From positions 1-64,000 of the forward strand of contig KN834811.1 of NCBI GenBank assembly GCA_000827265.1: a stretch of DNA of 64,000 bases. Direction: 5' to 3'. A program made the translations under genes and the position numbers. Position 1 is the stretch's first letter. The number at the start of each line of letters is the position of its first letter. Under the pieces are notes generated by a model, which ran no database searches, had not been told where the DNA came from, and saw nothing but the letters and a program-made list of their open reading frames with translations. The stretch is from Collybiopsis luxurians FD-317 M1 (Eukaryota; Basidiomycota; Agaricomycetes; Agaricales; Omphalotaceae). This document shows positions 37,861-50,956 of this stretch, piece by piece.

Positions 37861-40450
37861 AGCCCAGTCGTCTTCTTTGACGGCGGGCACTATCATGCGT
37901 CTTTCTCAATATCAAAACTCTCTGGATGCCATCACTGACCCTCCGGCAATTAAACTTGACAGTGCGGTGAAGCTCAAAGAAGAATGGAGCCACTTAAACG
38001 GATCAACAATGTATACTGAGGCCATAAGGTATCGCAGGTATCCCCCATTCTAACCACTTCGCATGCTATTTGAGCCCGGGTTGCTCGTAAAATTTTCTAT
38101 TTTACTCGTATCCGTTTCGTCTTCCACTCTTCTTAGATATCTCGACTCCCGAGGGTACGCTCGAAAGGTACGTATGTCAGAATCTCTCGATGTCTTTTTT
38201 ATCAAGAGCACCATCTCACACCATCGATCTAAATCCGTCCTTTGTTAAAGCATATGTCAGGCAAGGTGCAGCTCAGCTCGTACTCATTTTCAATCGCGAT
38301 ATTTTAACAGATGCTCATTTAGAGCCTTCAAGCAATGGACGGGGTTAACAAGCCATTCGTCGGCCTCCTGATAGTGCGACCTCCATGACGCCTACCGAAC
38401 GTCAACAACAACAAGCCCATTGGAACGAAGCGGTAGCCATGATCTTTATCCTGTCTCTTGGCTATGGTGGATTGATTCAGCTACATATGAAATAGCTCAA
38501 AACGACGGAAGACTCTCAAGGAGAGCTTCCTAAAAGCGTCGAGGAAGGCAATTATAAATCCTTCGTGAGTTCCAGTCTACTGTACATCCATTGCATCATT
38601 GCATGTCATTTCGACCGATATTCGTCTTACAGACTTGCACGCTGACTAAAGCCGCCAATAATCTATTTGACGGAATACATGCATATCAAGATGAAAAATA
38701 CAACGAGGTAATCGTACTCCGTTGTAAAATCAAACTAAATTGTTGATAATATACAGTAGGCCTTGAATCTCATCATCTAAAGTGATAGTCGAGTATTCAA
38801 GCTGCAAGTTCTTCATAATCTCGTACGCTTTTTTCTTGCTTCTGCATTCCGACTCGCTGTCCTCCAATTTATCAGTTATAGAGAAATCCGGATCGTTATG
38901 AACTCTTTGACCCTACCGCAGCTCTCCTTCTCACATGCAAAGTATAATTATCAAACACTTCAAACTGACGGAACTAAAGCCTGGGATATCATAGCATATT
39001 TTTCGGACATCACCATTCGATGGGCTCCGTTTTCATGCTACCCTATCCTCCACTTATCTCAAAAATAAGAATGTGGCTCTGTCACGCTCTCTTGGCCGAG
39101 CAGGTTAACACCCTCCTCAGATGAGGACGCAATCTATGCATAGAGGTCAACATCGAAGGAAAAATCTTCTCCACCTCATTCTACTATTCCGTCCGAGCTG
39201 AGCCCTACAAGTTTTGTATTCAAGCGGTAAGCACCTGCTCACACCCCTTCCTCCCTCTTCCAATGATCATTTTTTCACGTCGCTTTCGTTGGTTTGAGAC
39301 TAAAATCATCGTTCGCATCTTCCGCTGACTATATATTCCATTCACTTTTAGTCGGTCAAAACCGGCAGGAAAGAGAAGAAGGATAAAACCTTGCAGCAAG
39401 CTTTGAGCCTTCTTACCGATATCGATGCCCAGCCGTTTCCTTCTCTTTCTCAAGATCCGTTCTCGCAGGTGCAGCTTACTATCATGTCAAAGGGAAAACT
39501 TTGCTGTAAGTAGCGCCCTCTGCTTGAAGCGATTTTAATCTCTCGCTCGTACACTCGCCTCCAATAATAAGTTAGCCTGACGCTCTCGTCTATTGACTTA
39601 CCTTTACCGAATTTTTCTCAAGCTAAATTCTACTACTGAGTTCAAGATGAAGCGGCCCCAATCTGGACCATTCAAAAAAAATATTCCGAAGAGCAACTGC
39701 AAAGCATTGGGCAAAGGGTCTATGAGAAGGGATGAATATGAGGCTTTCATCGGCATACATCGAGCTCGCGGAGTGCTATGGCAAAGACGATGAAAGTCAT
39801 TCTAATAGGTACAAACTGGATTTTATTCCAACTCCTCTGCTTTTCGATCCTACTTGAGGTTTATCCTCGTCTCACTGAACATGACCTTGTTCTACGTTTG
39901 CCTAGTCTTCTGAGCTTACGCATTGAATATAATGGAACTCCCGGATATTACAGCAATTGCCAAAGGTCGAACGTAAACTTCGTGCTCGGGCAAGGTGAAC
40001 GCCTTCTTGTAAGCTAGCTCCTCTCGTTAGCGAGATCTCAGCATGCACTCAATCAAGCTCCGTTCGAGAGATTGCCAGCGGAGGACTCGACCGATGTTTA
40101 CTGGTCCCAGAACAGTTCTCAATTTTGACATATTCGAACTAACCCCATAGACACTTATCATTTGTCTACTGCCTCCGCCTTCCCTATCCTTATACAGATT
40201 CGCTGATGTTTTGACGGTAGACATTGAGTGTCTAGTTCAAATCTAAGTTCAGCTCTCGAAAAGAAAACTGGTGATGAAACGAAGATGTGGCTCGGAGATC
40301 AAGGGAATATCATGGAATGGTCGGCCATGCCAGACTCCATGAGAGACATGAAGTTGACTGACCTTATGGACTACACTTGTCAACGCCTCTGCAGACTGCC
40401 ACATTGTTACAACATCACAGCAGAAAAACGTTCCGGTCAGCCTTAGTGAA
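37861..40450 (+). other. Possible spliced gene or remnant, unassigned
   Basis: Coding-like plus-strand pieces with plausible splice sites lie one after another: QYQNSLDAITDPPAIKLDSA and KLKEEWSHLNGSTMYTEAIR (37910-38038, ending at gtatcc), YLDSRGYARK between ttag and gtacgt near 38135-38167, LTKAANNLFDGIHAYQDEKY (38640-38707), VNIEGKIFSTSFYYSVRAEP (39150-39228, ending at gtaagc), TGRKEKKDKTLQQALSLLTD (39360-39480), and SAYIELAECYGKDDE (39750-39795). Some adjoining pieces contain stops in the frame the neighbours need, so I cannot make one model. The family is not recognised. It may be a real gene with exons I misread, or a decayed one. Confidence 0.35.
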
Positions 40451-42507
40451 TCTTCCCAAAATTTTACCTAAAATTTCGGAGAAGGATCACGATACGTTGA
40501 GGCGTGAGCAATGATTGGAAATCGGGAGTAACTATATCAAGTAAGTCCCAGATACATTCAGGGCGGTATCTAATGTTCTGAGACATATTGAGCAGTTTCT
40601 CAGCACAATCTCCTAAACGTGAAGTGCATAGCACTAGGCCGTAGGTAATACGGAAGGATCATGGTCATAAATGAGCGGTACGTAGATCATGATCTTCCCA
40701 ACAGCGTAGTTCGGAAATGAAATGTTTGCATTCAAAGAGGAAACGATGTTCCCTCACATACACCAGCGTGAGGAGTTCATCGTATGGAAGGCAAACGTCG
40801 AATAGATGGATCAGTATTGATTCTGTGACCATATTAGCTGAGACGTGTGAAATCTGATACACAAGTGTGAGCGTGTCGGGCTGGGTGAGGATTTGCAATT
40901 GATATGAAGTCTAGTAAACGAGGCCGATATCCTCGAAGCCAGTTCAAACATTGAGCCAATGCGTGCCCATTAACAGTGCAGAAAACAGTATGAGAAAAAC
41001 ACGTGAAAACCAAAGCATGTACGACAGTGTCTTAGCTAGAAAACCCCCGTCGTGTTTGCTACGGTTGATAGGAGGCTATGGAATAGTATCGCTTTCGAAT
41101 AGATCCCATACCTGATGAAAAAGAGCCAGGGCCTTCTAGTTTCGTACTAATCTAGAAAGCACGCTAGGAGCATTAGAACTCACTGAATTTGTGCGGAACG
41201 GATGAACGGAAGGACATTCACAGCATCCTGGACATGATCATGATGACAAGATGAACTGATGGATGGAGGTAAAATCACGGAAGATAGCACAAACCTCCCA
41301 AACGTCGAAGGTACGAGTAACTTCAAGAAAAGGAGAGATTAACCAGGCTTCTGAGAAAGAGGGACGTAAGTTTTGAGTTTACCAAACAAGATAATTCATG
41401 TTCCATGTCGGTCCAGTCAAATCTAATCTAGAGCGAGGCGGGGTTATCTTGTATATGATGTCACTGATGATGAGCGAGGAACGAACACTTGAGCTTCAAA
41501 TTGACGCCCGACAGTACGAATTTCAGCGTCTAATAAGAAGCACCTTTTGCCTGCTCTTGTAACCACGTCCTCTGCTGCGATACCTCACTCTTATTCGTAG
41601 CGGCGAATTTAGCTACTGAAAGTTTCATTAGTAAACTCCGCTGATCCCTCCAACTCAAATTCGACGAATCGGCCTACAGTAACCACCAACGAGCTGTTGC
41701 TGTGCCCAAGCTTTCAAGCTGTGCCAACTCGTCAAGACTCGATTGGAGGACTTTCAACAAGTCTTTTGATCTTCAAAAGATTAAGTTCTCTAATTCTGCT
41801 TCAATAGATCAAATAGGAAGCGCCACTGTTCTTCCCTGTGACTCCTCACCAGCCTCGTACATCAACATACGCAAGATTTGTTCCAAAATTTCTCCGAGCC
41901 GTATATTGGGACCCAGAAAATCGCTTATGCTGGAGCCTAGTAGCAATAAAACACAAGATGATACCTTAGAATGACCAATGGAATACGTGGATGACGCTCT
42001 GACTTGATTTCTGCGAAAAAAGGCGAGTTCAATCTCCGCTTATCTTGAGTGAGCAGCCCTATTTGTTAGCCTTGGCCAGGAACAAACATTACGATTACCA
42101 ATCTAAGTACTGCGAGTGGATCCGTCATCCCTCTGCCGTCTTAGCCGTCCTGGTTCCTCTCTCCATATCATGATTTATCAAGCCAATCTCAGCAAGTGAT
42201 AAGTACTGTGGTGATCACTAGACTGAGTCTTCAAAGTAAATCATATGGCGGATGCTACAGCCTTGTACAGGTATAACGGTAACGGAGGAAAATGTTATTC
42301 AACTTGCCATCGAATATCACTCCGCAAAGTGTTCCAAGTGTTCCTACATCAATGCTCTCAAGAGAACTGAGTGGCTTTGCCAGGCGTGTAATTCACCAAG
42401 CAAATATCCGCTCTCAAATCTCATACTTTTCAGGGTATCTAGTTGATATTCAAATTTCATAATTGATATAAAATGCCAACACTCTTTTCGTTATTTTTCA
42501 CGACCTA
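40451..42507. other. No confident gene; upstream of the transporter
   Basis: No supportable gene. A 64-codon plus-strand frame (42252-42446) ends only about 60 bp before the transporter start and contains a CSKC...CQAC pair spaced like a small zinc ribbon; it could be an upstream open frame in the transporter leader or coincidence. The minus-strand and plus-strand frames at 40665-40898 and 41702-41974 show no domain. Confidence 0.5.
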
Positions 42508-44734
42508 ATGGCCACCAGCGAGAAGAGAAGCAATAGTATCGAAAGTATTGCCCCTGTCCTGGCCAAGGATAGCGAATCTTCATCTAATCATATTTCAATG
42601 CGCAAAGGACCTTCCTTTTGGCTTATCATTCTCACTCTAACGCTGTCCATCTTTCTTTCCGCTCTCGAAGTCACAGTCGTATCCAATGCCCTCCCAGTCA
42701 TCGTTTACTCTCTGCAGGGAAGTAATTTTGCCTGGGTCGGTATGGCATACGCACTAGCCTCAAGCGCCTCTATGCCAATGAGCGGGGGTCTCGCCGAAGT
42801 AAGCTTGTTTATCCTCTATACTACCTTTGATCGCAATATTTATGATATGATGGAATAGATCTGCGGAAGAAGATACACCATGCTTGGTGCATTATTACTA
42901 TTCATGACTGGTAGTGCACTCTGTGGTTCAGCGAGGAATATGAATTGGCTCATTGGAGGAAGAGGTGCGTAAATGCGGGAAACCGTTCAAACGTATTTAA
43001 TCTTTTTTCAGTCGTGCAAGGGCTCGGTGGCGGAGGAGTTGTGTCTCTGTCCACGATCATTATGGCCGATTTAGTGCCTCTCTCTGAGAGGGCGTTGTAT
43101 AATTTATTCATTGTCCTGTGAGTAAACCGAACGCACATCGGCAAAGAGCAATCGTTTTAAATCACTTTCCGATGTCAGGGCTTGGGCAACTGCAAGCACC
43201 ATTGGCCCTTTGGTAGGCGGCGCATTTTCCAACGCAGGCCAGTGGCGTTGGATATTTTGTAAGTCTCCCATGGAAAAATAGTTTCATTCAAGCTGATTGC
43301 TCCATTGTATAGATATGAATATACCTATTTGTGGTCTTTGTATCTTGATGGTTCTAACAACCCTAAGTCTACCAACACCTCCCGGAACCCTGCGTGAAAA
43401 ATTCTCCAAAATTGACTGGATGTAGGTATATTTAAAAAAAATCATATTCTCATACTTATTCTCCGGGATAAGTGGCAATTGTCTCATTATCGCGAGCACT
43501 ACAAGTATCACACTCGGGTTATCTTGGGGTGGTGCGAAGTTTTCGTGGTCAAGTTATCAAGTCCTGCTGTCACTTATTTTGGGTTTTTGCGGCTTGATAT
43601 CGTTTGTTGTTTACGAAGCAAAATTTGCCCCTGTTCCTATCGTATGTCTTAGTAGTTTTTCTGTCTTCAGATGTTGCTTATGAGTTGATTCTAGCTACCT
43701 ATTACGATCATCTCTAATAGATCAAGTTTAAGCGGGTAGGTGATTTTCATACATCACTTTTCCGTCATTTTGAAATATCGTACAAGATATATCCAGACTT
43801 TCACTGTCGGAATAGGCTTAATGGGCATACCCTGTAAGGTTCAATTTTTTCCTGTAATCGCCAACTAAGTGTTATACGAAATCCAGATTATCTGCCTGTT
43901 TATTACCAGGCCTGCCAACGCTCCTCGGCTTTACATTCAGGAGTGCTCATGTTGGGGATGACCACTACGCTTTGTATCTTTATGATCTCTGTAGGTCTGT
44001 CAGTGGCTAAAGCAAAGAAGTACCGACCCCAGATGTGGGTGGGCTGGTGCATATACATCACTGGTTTTGCGGTACTCTCGACTTTGACACCGTCCTCTTC
44101 CGTTGCCCGAGCTGTAGGATTTCCGGTTATCACTTCTGCAGGACTAGGGATATTAGTTGGTACGTATTCATGCGCCTCGTTTCCAAACAACAAACTGAAA
44201 CGTTCTAATTTCAGCTACTGGATACTTCCCCATTCTGGCTCCACTTCCGGTAACACAGAATGCGTATGCCTTAGCATTTTACACCTTCCTAAGAACGTTT
44301 GCCAATGTACGTGTTGTGTTAACCACGATTTGACGAGCATTTGTTAAGCATATTTCTGTTAGATTTGGGGCATATCCATAGGAGCTGCTGTTCTGCAGAA
44401 CAAGTTGAATGATTCGCTCACTCCTGATATTTTATCTCAAATGGGACTACGCGAGGGAGACCCAGATCTTCTTTACTCAATCATCTCTCAAATTCGCTTC
44501 ATGGAACCCACGCTACAGGAAGAGCTTAGTGACGCATTTTCGAAAAGCTTAAGGATTGTTTGGTTGGTTTTTGCTGGAATTTCGTGTATTGGTCTTGCTG
44601 CTTCCACCTTGATGCCGAATCTGCCACTTCAGAACCAACTAGATGAAAAGTGGCAGATAGATCGGGGGGGTATTTCCAGTCAGAGCGAGAAAAGCTCAAC
44701 GGATGGATCAAGCGTCACCTTTTCGGAGGTGTAA
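42508..44734 (+). CDS. Major facilitator superfamily transporter (14-TM drug/siderophore type)
   Basis: Eleven exons join without a break to 561 residues: 42508-42798, 42859-42964, 43012-43117, 43179-43258, 43313-43421, 43473-43641, 43695-43735, 43787-43833, 43887-44159, 44215-44306 and 44363-44734; all introns are GT-AG and 47-61 nt. A hydrophilic N-terminus precedes the first span (SIFLSALEVTVVSNALPVI). The signature GRVVQGLGGGGVVSLSTIIM is the motif typical of H+-driven efflux pumps, then SERALYN, GPLVGGAFSNAGQWRWIF, KIDWIGNCLII, and SNRSSLSGYIQTF. A late loop carries the usual YLPVYYQA stretch. It should sit in the plasma or vacuolar membrane and export a small molecule in exchange for protons; the substrate cannot be read from sequence. 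No biosynthetic cluster surrounds it. Confidence 0.93.
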
Positions 44735-45338
44735 ATCTTCATCAGCTTCCATAAATCATTCGAATTCTTTCTTATGTATTGCCATTTTCTCTCTTTCAAT
44801 AATTATTAATATGTATGTCAATAGTTCACTGTATGTACAATAGTACCGACTGCCGAAGAGTGTACGGTCCTTCTCAAAATTGCAATCATTTGATCTACAG
44901 TAAGCGCCGGAGTCCATTCAGGCGCTCGTATCCGGGTCCGCCTACTGGCACTCTCCATCATCATCGATTCATCTTCCATTTAACTGGAAGGTACACGTTC
45001 CGATGTTGCTTCGGAGGTTTGAGAAGTGCCTCTCAATGTATATCCTCTCAAGCTACACATTTACAAGATGTGTAGACATTGAAATGAGCCATATTCATCC
45101 CTTGTTCTGCCTCATAATTTTGCCGAAGCTTCATCGGGGGGCCAGCGCTCAGCTTTCATTTTCGTGGAGACGAGTTGTTTTTATCAACAATACGCTTTTG
45201 ACCGATCAAGGAAAGAAGCAGTGCCAATTCTGTCGAACCGGGGTAAGCTTATAAGAACCACTGCGACACTGAAAGGTCCCAAAGCTCTCTTCCTTCTTCT
45301 ACCACTATCAGTATTAACCCTCAGAGTCGTTCATCAAT
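44735..45338. other. Intergenic, likely promoter of the CipC-like gene
   Basis: This 600-bp gap separates two genes read in the same direction. It contains the transporter 3' region and the promoter of the next gene. Short open frames (for example 44815-45075) lack any domain. A pyrimidine-rich tract ttccttcttctaccactatc lies about 50 bp before the start codon, as is common ahead of well-expressed fungal genes. Confidence 0.5.
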
Positions 45339-45916
45339 ATGGGTCTCTTCCACAACGAGTCTAACGAAGCAAAGGCTTACGAGGAGGTTTGGGTCCCGAC
45401 TCCACCGGCCTTCTCAAGATCGTTCTGATTATCATCCATAATGCAGGTAACCAAGGCGCCCCACAAGGCTGAACTGTCGCACGAACTGATTGCTGCTGCT
45501 GCTTCTTATGAGGTGCTCCTTAGCCCTATCTGTGTCGACTAACATACTCATCCAGAGCTCCGCCGTTTACCAGGCCGCGAAGAAGTACGAGGAGCACTGT
45601 GGGGACTATGGGCAACCTGATTCGCATTTCCAGGCACAGGAACTCATGTGAGTCGCGCTGAATGCTCTGACCTTGAATCGATATGCTTACCAGGCTTGCG
45701 CATCTAGTGCCGCACTCACAGGTGCCTTCATCGATCGCATGGTTGAGACCAAAGGGGTAAGTCGCGTCCACAGCTGATGATCACCCTAGATAACCAATGT
45801 TCAATTTCACCTCGCTATAGCTCGACTACCTTGACAAGGTGAAAGCTCACCAGCTCGCGAAACAACAACTCCAAAAACAGATCGATACTCATCCGGAATA
45901 CTCTTTCGACCGGTGA
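45339..45916 (+). CDS. CipC-like protein, DUF3759 family
   Basis: Five exons (45339-45386, 45447-45512, 45556-45647, 45708-45756, 45821-45916) encode 116 residues. The protein starts MGLFHNESNEAKAYEEV, then HKAELSHELIAAAASYE, YQAAKKYEEHCGDYGQPDSH, ELIAALTGAFIDRMVETKGL and DYLDKVKAHQLAKQQLQKQI, which is the DUF3759/CipC pattern over its whole length. Family members are small soluble proteins first noted as induced by the antibiotic concanamycin in Aspergillus; they are often abundant during growth on wood or under stress, and their biochemical role is unknown. The third intron has two possible acceptors; I chose 45706-45707 because only it restores the AALTGAF segment. All family landmarks are present, so I regard it as functional. 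Confidence 0.92.
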
Positions 45917-47370
45917 GACGATGGAAAAGTTTTAGAACTGTGTAAAAATGTAACGTAGAGGAATTTATCGAGTGTCCTTTTTAGAAGCTGCGCCATTTGT
46001 TTTCGCATTGACTCGTTGTGACCGTACTCTCAGCTCAGATAACTCTGGATTTCTCGTCAGGCGCTCTGTGGAAAGTTGGTGTCTACCAGGCGCCGACATG
46101 ATCTGATTCCATGTTCCTTTCCGCTCGTTTGTTAACAGCTTCGGATTTACGTAACAGAGATAAGGCAGTGATATCTAATCTACGTACCGCAGACGAAGGA
46201 CTTCTGTGTCATATTCAACATTCAAGTCTTTGACGTTTCCTTAATCGTCCAGATCCCTGGTGCATAGAGATTCTATTTCATTCTTGTCGAGCTTCTGGTC
46301 TGCATTCCAAAAATCGAACGTTGGGAACCTTCGGGAACAACGTGCTGCTGGAGTTTCATAGGGAGGATGTAACCATCTGAGGCAAAGCGAAACGAACAGA
46401 GAAAGTTTCTGATTGAAGCTTTCATTGTCATTGGCTTCTCAATTCTGGGGCTCGAAATACCATATGCATAACGCATACGTACCCATTTGCGTTCGCTATC
46501 ATGTGGGAAGATTTTTTGAAACTACATTAGCGTTACTACCGTTGAGTACACAGACCGATTGAGTCGTGGTGAGTCGTTGCAAAGATGAAATCCTCGAAGA
46601 GAGGAAGCGTGCCATTTCGAACGTAGTGCGTCTACGGATTAACCCTAGGCTTGAGATGCTTCTTCTTGCTATTTTGAAGCGAAAGAGCTCCTGCGAAGAT
46701 GGTGGAACTATTGACTCATACAAGGTTAAGGTTCAAGACTCACGAAGAAGGTTCGAGTCATAACCGGCAATCTCAGGATTCAGAATAATTCTTTCTTCAG
46801 GGTGCTCATATCCGAGATGCACTTGCCGACAATATGGGACCGTAATTTTGCAAATTTCAAAAAAGAACACTCATGGATGTCGTATGACGTTCCTGTCCTT
46901 CTTTGATGAACCTTCGTCGAGGATTCTCCCGTGAGTCTTGCGCAATGCTGAGTCATTTCTTGCGAAGTGTACCACGAAAATTTGCGTATCGAATTACCAG
47001 CTCTGACAGCATACCGGAAGTGTATACAAGCGTAATCAGAAAGCTCTACCACCACGAGGTAGTGAGTGTTAAGAACCTACAGTATTGATCCAAGGTCCCG
47101 TAAGGATTCATTAACTCGGAGGAGACTCTTACAAGATTAAAATCGATACACTTCCAGAACAATAACACGGGAAAAGGAGAGAGGGGACAGATTCATCGAA
47201 GGAGGAAAGGACAGGAACAGATACAGTACGGTAATTAGATTGACAGAACAAACGAATGTCCAAAATAGGAAAAAAAAAGCTGCAAGAGGAGCACATACAT
47301 AGGTCGGTGAAAAGACAATAAAACAGCAAACAGCTGGAAAAGGGAGTATGAAGCCGCCTAAAATCTCAGC
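45917..47370. other. No confident gene
   Basis: The leading part is the CipC-like gene's 3' region. The rest has short open frames on both strands (for example 46566-46763 plus, 46780-47055 minus), none with a recognisable domain. Confidence 0.5.
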
Positions 47371-49543
47371 TTTGAGCTGTTAGGAAGGTGATAGATAGGG
47401 TCCGTTCGAGAGAGGCAAGAATCTTCCGGATTTGACCCTCCCAGGCGGAAACGTACTCCTCGGTTTTCAGAAATACATGGAGAGGATCGGAGATGCCTCC
47501 TAGCTCCTCCACATGGTTGAGAAAGGGAAAGACAAGAATATTGTTCCTCGTCTCTGGGCAAAACTTTCCGTCTGGGATGAACCTAATCTGAATGGGAGTG
47601 ACTGGTACCCAATGGTAAGAACCCCTCCAGCTCCCTCCGGCAAAGCCCTACGACGGGCTGTATAACTTCCTTGACCTCGCCCGTAAGTCTCGAGAGGGCA
47701 GCTTGAACCACTGAGGAGGCGGAAGAGAAAGTATGACTGGATGGAACCAATTACGTAATGTTAGACGAAAAAAGCCCAAATGGCAAGACGGGAGGTAGAG
47801 TGCGAGAATATGATAACAGTGCTTCGTACTACCTCCGTACGACTCCAGGTACAACTTCAACAGCCGGAAGCTTATCGAACGTTTTACTTCACCCGGTACA
47901 TTGGGTCCAACAAATAGTTACGAACTGTTCGCACCACGTTGGGGAAGGATACAAGCTCGTAAACGTAAACCCGGCGTGACGAAATCCGACGGAATGAGAG
48001 GACATGCCAATAAGCGGTCTCTTCACGGTATGGAGACAGTTTGTATACACGTGTTAAAGGCCACGTAAGAACGCCTTCGTCCTCGTCGTTGGACAAGAAC
48101 CAGATTGAGAGGAAAGACGTTATAAGCGAGATGGAGGAGGGAGAGAAAAAATTAGCTGTAAGAAATTAGAATTGGGGTAGAAGATGAGACAAATGATGCC
48201 CACCAGCATGCCAAGTAACCGTTTCTTGTAGTGCCCATCACCTCGAATCAGCTCGCCGTTCAAGCTTTCAAAAACGATCTACCATACTACTTTGCGCGTC
48301 CATTCAATCCGAGTACGTTTGATCAGTCTCTTGGGATGCTCTGGCCTAATTTGCCGCCTCAGCCCCCCACGGAAACGAGTAAGCTTGCTACGATGGGCAT
48401 CAACAGTGCTCAGTAACATCTGCGGTCGGCAAGTGTCCGGCATCGTGCAGAAGGTCGCTGCATGAAAACAGCGTCGTCGTCTTCGCTAGCGACCGCAGGA
48501 TGTGCGCCAGCGTACACAGACCGTATCCAGGGATACTCCGAATCAAAATGAATCAGATTGAAGGGGTGAATATTACGCGGCATATCCAAGGATACGTCCC
48601 CAAACGAAATGGAACTTTGAACCTTGCATTCGTGATACCTGGCACCCGGTGAATATTTGACCTACAGAGGAGAAAGACACTGGCCATTAAAACGTGGAGA
48701 CAAACTAGAGAGAGAAAGATGCCTACCTGTCGATTGAGCAATCCATCCTCCGTTCACCACCAACCACGACCAACTCGTCCTCTGACCCTCCATATTCGCT
48801 ATTGCGAACTCCCTCCAAATCCACCAAATCCTTAATACTCTATACATTCGTTCGTTCGTGTCTTGCTCCTGTTCTTTCGAAACATTTGGCATAAAAATCT
48901 CAACACCGCTAGAGTCAAAGGAGTGAACGTTTGTAATACAGGGTTGAGTACACAAAGCACTAACTCGAATACGCCACATCCCCTCGTGCAACTAACCTGG
49001 ACGGTCTCATGGCAAAGCTGAAGGGGTAGGTATAAACTCGACCAACGTCCTTGAGTGTACGGAGACAAAGGCGGCCTAGGATAGAGAAATCGGGAATAAA
49101 TTGCTTGGTACTCAAGCAGTGATCGGGCTCGATGAAGAGGAAGAGATTTACCAGCGGAGCGTATCCATCTACATAAAGATCATAACCTTGCGGCCTAGAT
49201 ATCTCGCAGTTCTCTGCTGTTCAACAGGTTGTCGATCTACGAGAGAAATAGGCTTTGAAGTTGGGGTAGAAACGGACACAAAAGAGAGATGCTTACCCGC
49301 AAAAACTTGTCCTTGTTTGACACAACTAAAAAAACCAGCTCATCCTCCGACCTTCAAACGGAACCTCCCTGGAAATTCATTTCGTCCTTGTTGTCTTTGG
49401 ACTGTTGCGGCAAAAACTGTGAGTCGAAACGTTCGTGGTAGAGGGCAGGATTTGGGCTTACTCATTGTGTCAGTACCCCAGCCGTGCAAGTACTCCGACC
49501 ACTCAGAACTCGAGACAGGCCCAAAATTGGTCCGCAGGCTCAT
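47371..49543 (-). CDS. Hypothetical spliced gene, family not recognised
   Basis: Several minus-strand stretches look like true exons. The best one runs from about 49227 to 49008 and reads CEISRPQGYDLYVDGYAP, then LGRLCLRTLKDVGRVYTYPF; it joins across an intron (gttagt...ctag, 48920-49007) to EIFMPNVSKEQEQDTNERMY, RIWWIWREFAIANMEG and WLVVNGGWIAQST (to about 48728), then across gtaggc...gtag to GQIFTGCQVSRMQG. Upstream pieces (VSSSEWSEYLHG near 49500) and a downstream piece (HVEELGGISDPLHVF and SAWEGQIRKILASLERTL, about 47540-47385) may belong to the same gene. Stops in some linking pieces keep me from a full model. It may be intact with misread exons, or partly decayed. No function can be given. 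Confidence 0.45.
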
Positions 49544-50956
49544 TCAACCAACTTTGACAAGTGAAAACTGCAGGACCCAACGAGAGACGTTTGACCAGAG
49601 AATGCGGCAAGAGTCTTGATGTATCACATACCTTTAGTACTGGAAAGCACGTATTGAGGATCTGGCAGCTGAATTTGATCTTTTGCAAGCTGGAGCTGGG
49701 AGAAGTCAAGCAGGAAAAAGCGAACCGCTATTGCTGGACAAACTGGACCGTTTCGGTCCGGACTCCGAAGGGCAAACCACGCGTGATATGTGCGTGATAT
49801 GTGCGTGATATGTACGTGATCATTTAACATCCGCTCGTCTGCGTGTCACTCGACGCGACGTGAGCTAGTTTCGCTCTCAGAGACCAATGGGTGTTGGGTA
49901 AAATTGCCACCAATACATATCCCAATTAATACGCAGGCACCCTGATCCCAGAAGCGGCTTAATTATTATTTGGAGGATGAAAAGTGAGTTCAAGGTTTCG
50001 GGTTAGGCAGTTAGGCGCACCAACCATCATCGATCTGGTCATTACTGTGACATGGTACTATTTCGTCGGCATCAAGCATATGCTTATATTGTTTATTCCT
50101 CGTGGAGTCTCCGCAGCCGCAATTATCAGCTCCAATGCGATGCAGCGGCATGCCTGACAACCAACACTCGAGCTTCGATGATGCCCTGATGGCCTCAGTC
50201 ACTTCTGAGCTTCCCACAAGAGCGCATGCTTTCTGCAAGTCGAACTCCTCTCTCCGCGTGAAGAATGAAGTTCCAATCTCTGCTACAGAGACTCCATTCG
50301 GCTGGATCATAAAGATACTATGCTGGTTTAAACGATAGTTGCGCTTACCGCTGTCACCATTATACGCTATTGAGACTTTTAATCCGCCTCGACTGTATGT
50401 TTCGGTCGGAGCTAGTTACCACTGAAGCTTTTGCACGTAAGAGTAAGGGTGCGGAGTAAGTGAAAAAGCTGTGTGATTCAGAATATGATCGTTGTGTTCG
50501 TCAACTGAATGCAAACTACGCCGCGTTGGCTGAACCAAAAAACTCTGCTGCTAACATGACTCAATCTTCTTCCTACTCTCGGGTATCTTTCCCGCACTCC
50601 ATAGTGATGAAGCTTTTGCGTCCCTTTTGAAAGTGACCGGAAGGTGGAGGTGCGAATTAAATGAGATTGACCAGCCATTGATCTAAAAAAAGGTATCTTT
50701 TGACACCCAAAACTCACGGCCAGGTACAACAACGGGTTGTGGAATACCAGTCTTACTGAGCTATAAATAGTGCAGAATCATTTTGTTTCAGGGACATGAT
50801 TATCTTCTTGATGTTAGGCAGTCTCAACTTTTGTGGTATCTGTTTTATGAAGCCAGATTAGATGCATTGACATCATATATTCAATGCGATTTACAAATAT
50901 ATGAGAAATGATAGTGATTGTTTCCGCACCCCCACTTTATTTCTTAATAGTAGGCA
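49544..50956. other. No gene; short 11-bp microrepeat
   Basis: Nothing coding is convincing here. About 49780-49820 holds three and a half copies of the 11-bp word gcgtgatatgt. The last few hundred bases are A/T-rich and are probably the promoter side of the next membrane-protein gene. Confidence 0.5.

Noticed and set aside
42252..42446. Small zinc-ribbon protein ahead of the transporter
   Set aside because: Only one CxxC...CxxC pair supports it, the frame is 64 codons, and it ends 60 bp before the transporter start; an upstream open frame or chance is as likely.
46735..46765. tRNA T-arm-like word ggttcgagtc
   Set aside because: No matching acceptor, D or anticodon stems could be drawn around it.
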